Positions 40,301 to 51,402 of a DNA stretch of 64,000 bases are shown piece after piece. Position 1 is the stretch's first letter. Each line of letters opens with the position of its first letter. This DNA is from Struthio camelus (Eukaryota; Chordata; Aves; Struthioniformes; Struthionidae), in assembly GCF_040807025.1 (NCBI RefSeq), contig NC_090944.1, positions 113,088,238 to 113,152,237 of the forward strand, read 5' to 3'. Made by a program: the position numbers and the translations under genes. The notes beneath the pieces were generated by a model that did not search any database, had not been told where the DNA came from, and worked only from the letters and a program-made list of their open reading frames with translations.

Positions 40301-43300
40301 GTGTCATTTTTTATAAATACAACGTGTGTGGTATTTGGTAAATTCCCTGAGAAACGATGTGATTATAGCTTCCTTATTTTCCAGGTGCAAACCCCAAAAG
40401 CTCTACTAATTTTGAATACGTAAATACCTGATTTGGGAAGGCTAGGATCTTGTTATTCGGAACTGTTAATGTATGTTCAGACATACTATTAGTTGAAGAA
40501 TACTTGATTTTTGGATGTAGTTATAAATAGTCAGTAAGAATAGTGGCCAAAATCTGACATCAAAACTAAAGCATGTGGCTAGTGGACAGTTAGGAAAAAT
40601 GGGATCTTAGTAGTTTAGACTTAATACTATAAGAAAGTTGTAGAGGGAACAACATAACTCATTTTTCTAGAACTCTGAACTGCTTTTATCTGTTTAAAAA
40701 AAAAAACCCAACTTGTTCTTCCTCCTTTTTTCTCTCTCTACTTATTATGCACTTTCCAACTCTACAATGAGAGGTTGGGATTTTATAGCCAATGGCATCA
40801 TTCATTATTTCCATTGTAGGTCCATCCTCTCTTGCATGAGGCAAAGATGGTATGGAAGAATTTGTGAGTTGTGTAATTAAAGATAATCAGTGGTGGGAAT
40901 ACAAAATGATACAAACTTTTTCATTCATGGTGCTGTTTCTTTCAGTCTCTAGCTCCTTGTGGCCCAGTTTCTGTATCTGTCCAGTCTTAATCTCTGTCGT
41001 CATTTTCTAACTTTGTTTCACATCCTGATTTTTCCTGTGCACTCCATCCCAGTGTTGCACCTTGCTCATTACGTATCTGTTTCCTCGCTGGAACTCATTA
41101 ACTTATTTCTAATCTCCATGTTTCGCTTTACTCTCACTTCTGTTGGTCCTTGTATCCTGGTGAACCAGTCCTTTCTTCTGCCCTTGCTGCTGCCTCTGCG
41201 TTTGGTAGATGTTAGAACTGGGAAGTTATTGAAGAATGAAGTCTTTCTGCTCTTACCTTGGTCTCATTTGGGTCAGGCTAAGTACTGAAAAGCAAATTGG
41301 GCGTTGTTCCGATAGCCCTAAATTGCATTGTTGTAATTTATTCATATGCAGTCTTGGAAGGGGAAGGAGCATGCGTACTGCCAGCAGAACCTTAGGAGAT
41401 TTTTTCTCTTTTAAACTTTGAGATCAGTAATGAATATACACAAACAGGCTTTTTTTCATAACTCACAGATTTCCTGTATTTAGGAAGATTTCATGAAAAT
41501 GCTAAATGGATGCCTCACTGAAAAACTTCCTCCATATAATGCTGTTTTTCTTTTTTTCTCACCTCATTCTTATTCACACTTGACTATTTTGTAGTTAACA
41601 AAAAACCGCTTCAGCATGAGGTTGAGAGTTGACATAAGATTCAGCTGTAACAAATGATTTCAGTAACATTATAAGCGACTCTAGGTAGACTTGAAAGGGA
41701 ATCTTAAGTAATCTTAGTGGGATGTTCAACATCTTTCATGGTAAACATATTTCTCTTTCTATTTGCTCATGATAATGAGAAGATGAAAAAATTTACCATC
41801 TCTTCCTCTATGGTTGGTGATAGAATTCCACTTTTTTCGCCTTGTTTCTCTGCTTGGCATAGCAGGATCCAGAATCCTGTAGGACTAATCTAGGGAGCTC
41901 TGTAAGTGTATGGGTCTTGGTGTTTCAGTAATGCTGTCTGAAATTTGAAAAAGACACACCTCCTAACTACTCTGGCTGCTTTTATAACTTAGTCAGCATT
42001 TCTTCCATTTCTGGACCTTCTTTCTTGCCACCCTTCTGTATCCCTTTGTCTGTCCAGTCTGTTTTCAAGTAAACAACGTGCCTCCATTTACTTTTTCCCT
42101 ATTGGTCTCATTTGCTACATTCATTCCCAAATTTTCTATTTCTGAAAGCATTTCCTAGATAACCTTGGTCTTATATAGCATTAATGATATGGTGACCTAG
42201 GTACTGGTGACCTTGCAAGATTCTACCTGGCCAAAAGATGCCTAAAACTCCCCTTCAGTTATCTGGTTGATAGCAATTACATGCTGTTTATTCTGCACGC
42301 TTTCAAAGACCTGTCAGTCTGCTTCAGCCTTGGTTCGTCTACCTGGTTTAAATTAAGCATGCTTTATTCCACTTGGCTCTTTCTTGTTTTATACACAAGC
42401 TATCCACTTACCAGGATAAGGATCATATTGCTAGATGCTTTTTCTCACTCATTTGTGTTTTTGTTTTTGTTTTCTCCTCACACAGCATCCTACTTGTCAG
42501 GGAGCAGGAAGAACTAGCCTGTCCTCAGCTGCTCTATTTCTAAGTTGGCCCTGAGCCCAGGGAGCCAAACCTCCTGAAAGGGGGATGCTATCAGGGCCCC
42601 TACATTCTCTCCCTTAGATTTTTCATCAGAAATTGTCAGCCTTGACGCGTTCTGACAATCTCCTGGTTTCCTGCAGAGACCCTGTCTTTTTATGGCATCC
42701 AGTACTCCAGCAGGACCTTTTGCTCACAACATTAGTCTTCCTTAGTTTTAGACCAGGTATTTTATTTTCTTTGAAAAGATGGTTGTAGGAGGAGAAGCTG
42801 ATGAAATTTAACAATATTAAACATTTATTCAAAAGCAAATGATAGTTTTTCGGCTATATCTTACATATATATTTGGAACTTCAGTAGTATTTATTAATGA
42901 CCAGTTCTGATAAAATATTGTAACTTTGTACAAGATGAATTTTTTTTACCTGTTTCTTTCTGTTTCTTTCAGTGTCTCCTGAAGCAATTGGATTCCTGTC
43001 TGCTGTTGGTGTGTTCATTATCCTCATGTTGCTCCTTTTTCTATATATTAATAAGAAGATGTGTTTTGAAAATGTTGGTGGTTTCCCAGATCTTGATTCA
43101 GGATACACTACAAGAAAGAATTCACAAGATAAACTTTGTAAGTGTCTGAAATAGTTTACTAAACTTAAAGTTATAACACTTGTCATGCATTTTTTACAAG
43201 GAAACACAGAAATACACAAATAATCACATGACTCAAGTGATGAAAAGAGGTACATTATTGACTTTTCCTGTGATTGTGCGCTATGCTGAAGGGAAGAAAC

Positions 43301-46300
43301 CTTTAGAGCCACAAGCCACAGAAATTCAACAGCTATATAACCAAAGAGTTGGCATTTACTTATGTACTTCTCTTGCAATAGGAGGATCCTCTAGAATGTG
43401 TTTTAAACGTTCCATAATTGTCTATAAGGAAATTTTCTCAAGTAAACTGTATTGACCTTATGGAGGTGTTGCATTTACTCACCTGGAAAATAGTTTTAAA
43501 GAATTCAAACAATGGAAATTAAATAGATCTCTTCTCCGGCTAATGAGTTATTTCTAGACTTTTTATTTTCAAAAGAACAAGGTCTTTAAGGGTAATATAT
43601 TGAACTAAGGAGAATTAGACCTTACGAAAGGAAGAGCTTGAGGGCTGGTAAAATAAATTCTTCTGTGTGTTTGGGCTGCAAGGACTGAATGGGCTTTGTT
43701 GGCTCACATGAGAGGAAGAGACAGGCACCAGAGAACGGGATAGGAAATCTTAGCGGTGTTCTTCCCTTCTGCCTCTTTAAAAGGCGAAGCTAAATTTTTA
43801 ATTTTTTTTGTGATAGAAGAACTTTTTTTTCCTGGAAATTAAGTTTTTCTTTTTTTGTTACAGAGCAGGTCTTCCTATTCTAAAATATCTTCTATTATGT
43901 AAAAGACAACAAATATTTAGGGGTTAAGAAGTCTCCCTGATGTGTGCTGTTGTGCAGCTATTATATTAAAAGTTATTTTAGTGTGAATTTAATAAAAAGA
44001 CTAAATTGTCTTAAAACTTCTTCTTTGCAGGTTAGAATAAAAATGCATATTTACTTCTTGCACAGTTGTATTATTTTTGAAAATAATCAATTTTATTATG
44101 GTTAGTTGATGCTGCAATTGATGGAAGACTGTCACTTTGCTACTTGATTTTTGGCTTCATTTGAAGATACTTATGTTGCTCTCATTATTATTGTCAATGC
44201 ATATTGAATGGAAAGAACAAAGCTGCAACTTCACCTGCTAAATATGTTAAGTTTGAGGTAACAAAAGCAAATAGCTGTGAAATTGAACTTGGAGAAATGG
44301 AGATGATCTGTTTGTGAAACAGAAGACCTTTCTATAGAAAAGTTGTTGTTGATCAATACATTGGACAAATGGCGTTTTTCAGGAACTTGCACCAAAATCT
44401 GAGCCTTCCATCTGTGTCTTCTCTGGTTGATACGCTTAGCAATGCTGTAGATGATCTGACCAATGCTGTTGGAGAAGTCAGCTACACTGTAGCTGATTCA
44501 GTAACAGAACAAGTAACAAGCATGATAAATGGCCTTCGCGCAGAGGATGAAAGCTCCAAAGTACAGAATGGTAAACCTATGGATGGTAGAGAGGAAACAC
44601 TATTATTAACTCATTCCAAGGAAATTAATATGAAGGAAGAAAGTAGTACTGCAGAACATAAAGAGACTCATTATCCTAATTCATTAGATCTTGTAAAAAA
44701 AGATCTAAATCAAGCCCATGTCATATGCAAAAACCAGTGCCCATTAAAAGGCAGAGATGGTAACAATCATTTTAATGATGCAGAAGTGCCTCAGGATTTG
44801 AAAAATGTAGGAAGAACTGTTAAAAGGGAAGCAGTAGGAGGAAATCAGTATTTAGTAAATAAGTTCTCAAAGGATAGTAACCTGAAAAGTAATAAATTTA
44901 CAGTGGATGGTTCTATCAAGGGACAAAATAATTGCCTACATGCAATATCAGGTAATTCTAAGAATCACTTGCAAGGAAAAATCAAACCACAATCATCTGG
45001 AATTGATTTTAAGGATTCCGAAGAAGTGCATAGGATGAATGTTTCCCAAGATTTAGAAACAAAAGTGAATGAAGTACAAAAGCAAAAATTATCAGATTCC
45101 AGCTTGAAAAAGACAGACGACGATCCTTCCTTAACAGAAAGGAAATCTGAAGCAAAAGAAAGGAACTCTGAAGCTTTTTTTGACAGAAAAGGAAAACCTA
45201 TAACAAAGGAGGAAGATAATACATCAGCTACACTTACAAAAGCAGGTAAAAAGAAAAATCCTAAGAAAGCAGAGAAAAGTTCAAGAGAGCTAAGTAATAA
45301 GAGGACAACAGAAAAAGGTGAGGAGTCCTTGAGCAAGCTTCGTTCTTCAACCTTTTCTGAAACTTATGGCACTTTCTACTTATTTCACCTAATTTTCAAA
45401 TTTCACTTCAGTAATACCATTTTCTGTGGATGGAAGTAATTTTGTTTTCTAGGTACTTCATTCTCTAATTATGATGTTATTTCTTTGAAGTTAATTACTT
45501 TAAAAAAAATTTAGTTAATGGAACTGATTACTAGATGTCTTTCGTATATTCTAACTTTCTTCCATATAACATTTTTCTCACCTTTTCTGAAGTGCTTTGT
45601 GTGATTTCTGTTGAAAACTGGGAATTAATTAATACTAGGAATTAATGCTTGTTGTTTGAAAATGGCTTTCTTTTTGTGTGCTTTAAAACTGTTTCAAAGG
45701 TTGTACGAATCTTACGATCTTTCAAGTTTGCATGAAGTGTGATGAGATAAAGAAAAAAGTGCACTTCTGTTACATTTGCATTATAGTAGATCTTCAGAAT
45801 GTATTTCTGGGATACGTAACATAATAATTTTAAGATAGAGAAGTCACTGACAAGTGGCAATTAAGTAATTTTAAGTATAAAGAGAACTGAACAAGACTTT
45901 TTTTTTAAAGTTGTAGTCTTACAGAGAAAACCTATGTATTGTTGGTGTGGATGCTGTGTGCGCTGCCTTCAACATCCAGTCTTTTAACAATATAACAATG
46001 GAGTTTGCAATGATAGTTTGTGAGAAAGAAGTAAAACCTGGTATTTTTACATGGTTATTTTGCAGGATATGCAGTGACTTTTTAGAAAGTAACACATACT
46101 TTCCTTGGAGTTGCTATTTCTGTAGAGAAATGAATAACCTGATAATAGAACAACAAATTTTTCCCTGTGTGTGAGTTATTTCCTCATATGGGGCAACATT
46201 TGGAGAGTATATTCTCTATCAAAATGTCATTGTAGATACTATAATAAGCAAATCAATAGGTTTTAATAGGTTAATAATGATATATGAACTCCTTTTTGGC

Positions 46301-49300
46301 AAATAAAAGAAAGTCCTTTAACAGGAACATGAATTCTCCTAGGCAAGTTTCTGAATAAAATAAAAACTTCAAAAGAGAAGTGGCAAGAAGAGGCATAAAA
46401 AAAGCACAACCTTTTTGGATTTAGTTGAGGGTTGTTTTAAAATGTTACAGGAAGCTGTTTTTCTCCAAGAAACTGAAATAGATTTGTATTATTTATTTTT
46501 AAAAAATGTTTCCTTTGCTATCTAATTTCCATCCTAATTAAATTCTAAAGTCCTCTGAAGAGGACTTGTCCTGTTTCATGACTTGAAATAATATACATTC
46601 TGTCTTGTTCTTTTATGCTAGGAGTTGGAGAATAAATATGTGGTATCACTGGGAACTTCTGGATGCTTACAAACTTGAATGTATTATTAGAGGCATAACT
46701 TCCAAAACTTGTTTCAGAAATCTTCTAGTGTTTCTACCAGGTTCTATACTGTCCCATTTTTGATACTTTATGCAGATTGATTAAAGAACCCAATTTCATA
46801 TTTACACACTCATTTTTTTAATAGAGATAAACGTCAGCTTAAGATATGTGTAATTATTGTTGCTGTTAGGCATTATATTTCAGTTTGGCACGCCCCGCTT
46901 CATTTATAGCTCTGGAGACGTTCTGTCGTTGTTTCCCAGCAGGTTTTAGACTACTGAGGATCATAAAAGACACAAACTTCTACTCCATGTAGCAGAAAAG
47001 GAGGCTTCTTTTTCCAGATAACTTTTAGCTTCTTGCAGTGAATCTGCTATCTGGTATATATTCTACTTAGTGTGACATTCATCAATATGTGGTCAGTGGA
47101 AATGAACTTGCTTTGTAGCCGTCCGTATAATGGGGAGCACCATACAATCTCCTGAATTAAAATTTATGGCCTGGAGTTGAAAGATTTAGCTGCTCATTAG
47201 CAGTCTTTTAAGGCACCAGTTTTCCTGTAAACGCTAAATTAAGCTCATATACACATTACATTTAGAGCTGGTAGTGCCGTCTGCAGTTAAAGTTTCCTGA
47301 CATTTTCCATTTCAAGACCTTATTTTCAGTCGCTTATAACTGTGCCAAATTTGAAGCATTTTGGATGAAATTTGGCATGGTTTCTGTCTGAGATCTGTCT
47401 TTTAAGCTGTAGTTTAAAATCTTTAACTGTTTTCAGGAGTAGAATATGGGAAAAACATGCTGGTTATCTATTCAGAAAATAAATAACTTTTCTCATCTGC
47501 TTCATTAAGAAGCTTTTGGCAGTTCAGTACGTTGGATTATGTAATTGAAATGTGGGAGAGTAATTTTTCTATGTCAGAAATGTGGCTGTTTTTTTCTTTC
47601 TCTGTGTGTGTCTCTCTCTTTTTATAAGAAAAAAATTAAATTTGACAAAGTTATAAATCTTTGAAACGGTGTGTTTTGAAAATGCTCGACAAGCACTTTT
47701 ATAATTTCTTGGCTAAATTCTTTGACCATCCCATTTGCACTTACGTGCTTTGTTGTAAGGTTGAAGACTGGAGCAGGACTTATCCTGCTTTTGATGCTTT
47801 TGGATATTGAAGGACACAGGAAGTTTGAAGAGAGCAGAATAAACATGACTCATGAGAGGAGAGAAACCTTCTGAATGAGTGCAAGATGGTGCAAGTTGTA
47901 GACTGGGATTTGAAGTAGGATAGATGACAGCTATGGAGGGAACTGATAATATATGAAGGTACAGAGAGGCTAAGGTTGAAAAATTGAGGCTACATGAACA
48001 TATGGTTAGGTGCAAGTAAAGAGAATTTGGGATTGAATATGCAAAGAGAATCAAGAGAAGCCTCATGAGAAGCCAGAAGGGGGTGCTTGGAGCAGGAGCC
48101 TGGAATATGGAGCAAGGAGACAGAGACTTAGGATAAGATTCATCTCATTTAAATGTAACTATTATAAAAGTTATCTTACCTAAACTTGTAGCCTAAGCTT
48201 TCTGTATGAGCGTTGGGGTGAAAAAGACCTCTCTGGGAAGTGATTTTACTAAGTATCGTAGAGGCTCACCTAAAAGTGGGAAAGAATGACCTCTGTAGTA
48301 GAAAGAGGCAAGGACATTGACAGTAAAAGAAGCCCTAAATGACTAGCTTAGGTAGAGTTACCATAATTTTAAAAGGCCAAATTTTGTGTAAACTGAATCC
48401 CTTCTTTAGTCAGAAAGCTCAGGCAGAGACTGCCTGGGCATGAAAAGACAGGGACTGAGTGGGACCTGGAATGAATAACTAGAGAACACAGCCAGAGTTG
48501 GGAGGAGGAAAGAAAAGGCCAGGGGGAAGAGAGACAGTGTGGTTGGACAGTATATTAGACAATGTTCCCCTGCAGAATCGGGAACTGAACACAACGTTAT
48601 GGCATCTGACGACTTCTGCTTTCAGTAATAATAAAAATAATAATAAAAGTTCACTGACAAATCACATGCCATGGATTTGTTCACATAGAGCAATAGTAAT
48701 GCTAACCTTTGTTAAGTTTTCATGAACGTCTGTCTGAATTTGCTATCTACAATAACCTCTGAAAAAGTGTTAAATTTGGGTAGAACCCAGTTGAAGTTTG
48801 GAAAATGCAGGGAGAAGGTTTCCTTTTACCGTACTGAAAATCTAGCTGCATCTTTGCGTTGTAAGGGGAAGTCATACTCAAGAGAAGTAGTTGGAAGAAG
48901 TTGGAAAAGTACAGGAGTGGGTATTGTAAAGGACCTGGAATTAAAAAAAAACAAACAAACAAAAAAACCCCCTAGAATAGTTTCCTCTGTGCACCTTTAG
49001 CTGTTGTTAGGTGTCTGTAATGAGAATCTGCATTTATTTCAGTTTTTGAACAAAGGGATTGTAAATTAAATAAAATTGTGCATAGAAACATCTATCAGTA
49101 GCATTTTCTGATTTGCTGTCTTGATTTTAAGCACTACTAACAAATATTTTAAAACAGTTTTCTGATAGGCTTTTTTTTGTAAGTCGGAGTTTTATTTCTG
49201 CCCTATACTGCATGCTCACAGCAAAAATCACTTAGAAATGGAGGACCAGGAGTTGCCTTTTTGATGCAGCTTAGGTATCCGAATGTGATGTTGAGGCAGT

Positions 49301-49874
49301 ATTGAATTTACTTTAGATAAATTATGAGCATTTTCATCTTAAATGAAAGGTTTCAAGAAGTTCAGTGTGTCCTACTTTGCCAAAAATGATCCATTTTCTG
49401 TTGTGGTTTTTTTTTTTCTGTTAAGGAAGTTTTATGTTTTTAGGTCTTAATTGTCTTTCAGTATTTGTAGAAGAGAAAAATACCTGTTGCCTATTACAAA
49501 ACCGTATAATACTTATAACTGCAAGATAACATTTTTGAAATGTTACAGAAGTTTTACTTGAAATAGGTTATCATCAAAGATATTTAAGCTCTTACGGTTA
49601 CTTTCTTGCATTCTTTTTTGAGCTGTAGTCGATTTACTTTATTTTGTTCAAACAGACAACTCTTATATGAGTAAAGACCAGCATGGCTCATCATCTGAGA
49701 GTGAAGATGAAGCACTGGGTAAATATCATGAGGCCTTGTCTAGAACCCAGAGTTCCAGGCTGCCAGTGGTGGATGGCAGACAGCAAAAAAACTATGTATG
49801 GGAGACCAGGCAAAAATATAGTCCTCTGTCTGCAGAATATGATGGATATAGTAGTGAAGCTTCCATAGATGAAG
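19353..49874 (+). CDS. SYT14: Synaptotagmin-14, N-terminal part of spliced gene
   Basis: Hand-assembled from four exons: join(19353-19365, 28911-28958, 42973-43137, 49656-49874). The spliced frame gives 148 residues starting MAIDGGERTCGVHELICIRK. A single membrane helix follows at about residues 26-46, then a cytosolic linker with an acidic serine cluster (SSSESEDE). The match to the synaptotagmin-14 N-terminus is recognised by memory and is close along its length. SYT14 is a family member with two C2 domains that are thought not to bind calcium, acting in membrane traffic; human SYT14 has been linked to a recessive spinocerebellar ataxia. The human protein is about 555 residues, so roughly three quarters, including both C2 domains, must lie beyond this window. 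All junctions are GT-AG and phase 1. SYT16 is the close paralogue, but the exon 1-2 peptide points to SYT14. Confidence 0.95.
19366..28910 (+). other. SYT14: SYT14 intron 1 (about 9.5 kb)
   Basis: Bounded by GTAAGT at 19366 and ATAG at 28907-28910. The first 600 bases continue the CpG island. The rest is AT-rich with several T runs (near 21370, 21720, 21990 and 25420). The longest open frames (for example 20644-21078) show no recognisable domain. No further exon or young repeat is recognised. Confidence 0.85.
28911..28958 (+). CDS. SYT14: SYT14 exon 2 (48 bases)
   Basis: Acceptor TTCCATATAG at 28901-28910; donor GTAAGC at 28959. Read in phase 1, it codes for the short segment GGERTCGVHELICIRK, which precedes the membrane helix, and ends with the first base of a valine codon. 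At 48 bases (16 codons, phase 1 at both ends) it can be skipped without changing the frame. By topology the peptide would face the lumen or the outside. Its two cysteines (residues 10 and 17) are possible disulphide or acylation sites, which is inference. Confidence 0.95.
38594..38965 (-). mobile_element. Old CR1 3' fragment (minus strand)
   Basis: The plus strand reads TCATAGGATCATAGAATAAT, the antisense of the octamer tail. It continues with CTCCTGCTCAAAGCAGAGTC, ACAACCTGCTCCAGTAATTA, a segment near TTGCTTCTTGTTCCCCTGCC, and CACAGGACAAGTGCTCCAGG. These are the antisense landmarks of the CR1 3' UTR and ORF2 end, in the right order. Divergence and indels are heavy, with no open frame, so this is an ancient copy in intron 2, opposite in direction to the gene. 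Confidence 0.88.
39701..39720. repeat. Poly(T) run of 20
   Basis: Twenty consecutive T residues in intron 2, followed by AAATC. No SINE body is recognised beside it; probably a simple homopolymer expansion. Confidence 0.9.
42973..43137 (+). CDS. SYT14: SYT14 exon 3, membrane helix exon (165 bases)
   Basis: Acceptor TTTCTTTCAG at 42963-42972; donor T|GTAAGT at 43138. The 55 codons begin VSPEAIGFLSAVGVF. The strongly hydrophobic stretch at about residues 26-46 of the protein (IGFLSAVGVFIILMLLLFLYI) is the single membrane anchor. It is followed by the basic stop-transfer NKK and FENVGGFPDL, and the exon ends in NSQDKL plus one base. That T joins AC of exon 4 to make a tyrosine codon. There is no cleavable signal peptide, so the anchor sets the topology, with the C-terminal side in the cytosol as in other synaptotagmins. 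Confidence 0.97.
44297..44317 (+). promoter_or_regulatory. Six-codon upstream ORF before the alternative ATG
   Basis: ATG at 44297 reads Met-Glu-Met-Ile-Cys-Leu-stop, with the TGA at 44315, in the same frame as the main ATG 52 bases further on. If the transcript starts upstream of it, this small frame could lower initiation at the main ATG or allow re-initiation. Transcript evidence is needed to know whether it is included. Confidence 0.5.
44369..45317 (+). CDS. SYT14: Probable alternative first coding exon of SYT14
   Basis: An open frame of 356 codons (44369-45439) is far longer than expected in this AT-rich intron. It contains a consensus donor, AAAAAG|GTGAGG, at 45318. Splicing there leaves 316 codons plus one base (G), which joins AC of exon 4 to make aspartate and continues into NSYMSKDQ in frame. 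The start MAFFRNLHQN has A at -3 and G at +4. Residues 13-53 (SVSSLVDTLSNAVDDL and onward) look like an amphipathic helix; the rest is polar, rich in Lys, Glu, Ser and Asn, with a basic tail (KKKNPKKAEK). There is no membrane segment. An in-frame TGA at 44315-44317 closes the frame upstream, and no AG between there and the ATG gives phase 1, so a first exon fits better than a cassette. The isoform would lack the membrane anchor but keep exon 4 and the C2 domains. If not spliced, the frame ends at TAA 45437-45439. Confidence 0.85.
49656..49874 (+). CDS. SYT14: SYT14 exon 4 (219 bases), cytosolic linker
   Basis: Acceptor TTCAAACAG at 49647-49655; donor G|GTAAGA at 49875. Codes for 73 residues beginning NSYMSKDQHGSSSESEDEAL and ending SSEASIDEG, where the last glycine codon is split after its first base. 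This is the linker between the membrane helix and the C2A domain. Its acidic serine clusters are plausible casein-kinase-2-type sites, and the YSPLSAEYDGY stretch has possible tyrosine phosphorylation sites; both are inference. It accepts two different upstream exons (exon 3 or the exon at 44369), both in phase 1. Confidence 0.97.
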
Positions 49875-51371
49875 GTAAGATTGTATTACAAGTGTTCCTT
49901 TTATTCCCTTTTATTTTATAGTTATGTTGTGGGTAATACAGTTATAGGCAGGACAGCTCAACTTGCAAATAATCAATATCTGCAAGAAATTTCCAAATAT
50001 CTTATGTATTTGCGCGTGCTCTAAAAAAATTGGTATGGACTTGTTTGTGTGTTCTTCCAGAAATACTGCAACTGATATAATTTCTTCTTATATTACATTA
50101 TGTACAATTTTATTAATAGTCATTTTATTCTTTGGGGAATCTTCTTTGGACTGCTTTGATTTAGGAAACAAACATGGCAACCCTTGATAAATTCTAGGGT
50201 ATTATAAATTGCAAACAAAACCCAACTACAGGTTCTGTTATGCTTTTATTGATAACCACTTTGCTGTTATGACAGTTTATTGCTCGTGGTACATATGGTC
50301 ATTGCCACATGCATTATTGGAATGTCTTGCATCTTTCTGTGAAATCATGCAAGGAAACAATTTTAAAGATTAGATTAATATAAATCTTTCGTAGAGTTAA
50401 AAGAAAATATTGCATTTACATCCAACTTTTATGGTATATATTTGTTAATTTTTGGTAAAAGTCATTGCTAACTGACTGGGTAGTTGGCTATCAATGCTTT
50501 GTCTGTTTTTTCTGCTTGAAAGTACTGGCGTATGATAACAGTATCTCCAGTCATTTTGTAGCGTGGAAAAAAGGGAACTTGGGTTGAAGTTAGTTAAAAG
50601 TCAGGCTCTAATATAGCTGCTCAATTATAGTAAGACATTTCTTGGCCTCCCCTTAACAAATTAAAATATGCTGTTTTTTTTTTATTATATTTTTAAATAA
50701 AAAGTGGATACATATAATTGAAAGGAAGCCTATAGCTAAATGTATACAATCCAAAAGCACTTGAAAAAACTGAGTTTTTGTACTGTGTGATGTAATTCTA
50801 TTATTTAGAAGTCCATTTGTCACTAAAATTTGAAATCAGTGCGTGCTCTTTAATGATTCCGAAGTTAAGGCATAAAGGATGTGAAAGCCATCGCTGAAGC
50901 TGCAGAGTAAGAGAATTCTTTTCTCTTCAGAACATCAGAATGTTCAGATTTTTCCTTTGCTTTTCAACTATAGAAAGACTGAGTCTGAATTCCAGCAACT
51001 AGAGAAGGAAATGCAGAGGTGAGGTGGGATGGTAAGGACTGGTCCTTGGACACTTTTATGGAGAAGGTCAGCAATGAGAAGGGATAGTAAAAGTATCCTA
51101 TTTTATTTTTTATGTCTACTGACATCTGTCGGCAGTATTGTTGGGGGGAATATGAAAGGTGAGATACTAGTTTTGTTGGGATCCACGTACACCTGATGTC
51201 ACTGTCAGAAAGGAGTGTGAGATATGCTAACAGGAGATGGGAAAGCAAAGTGCAGTTATTAGCAAATACTTCCAGCTGCTACTACTACTACAACAAGAAA
51301 ACTGCTCTCGGATTCCCAGCATGATATATTTGTCTTATTTCAAACCAGCAGGGCCCGTTGTTAAAATAAAG

Positions 51372-51402
51372 TCATAGAATAATTCAGGTTGGAGGAGATG
51401 TC
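51372..51402 (-). mobile_element. Short CR1 3'-tail scrap (minus strand)
   Basis: TCATAGAATAATTCAGGTTG followed by GAGGAGATGTCT matches the antisense start of CR1 copies (tcatagaatggttgaggttggaagggacct). Only about 30 bases are recognisable; what follows is too diverged to assign. Confidence 0.6.

Larger units (their letters stand above)
28959..42972 (+). other. SYT14: SYT14 intron 2 (about 14 kb)
   Basis: Bounded by GTAAGC at 28959 and a pyrimidine-rich TTTCTTTCAG acceptor at 42963-42972. AT-rich with many A/T runs, including a run of 20 T at 39701-39720. It contains the old CR1 fragment near 38.6-39.0 kb. No other exon is supported: open frames such as 40959-41288 are short and lack splice and homology support. 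Confidence 0.85.
43138..49655 (+). other. SYT14: SYT14 intron 3 (about 6.5 kb), holds alternative exon
   Basis: Bounded by GTAAGT at 43138 and TTCAAACAG at 49647-49655. Besides the long open frame at 44369-45317, it is AT-rich. A purine-rich stretch at about 47840-48560 gives chance minus-strand frames with no recognisable product. The promoter for the alternative exon, if real, should lie within about 43.2-44.3 kb; no CpG island is visible there. Confidence 0.85.

Noticed and set aside
42881..43378. Minus-strand frame of 165 codons over exon 3
   Set aside because: Opposite strand of a well-supported SYT14 exon; no recognisable product.
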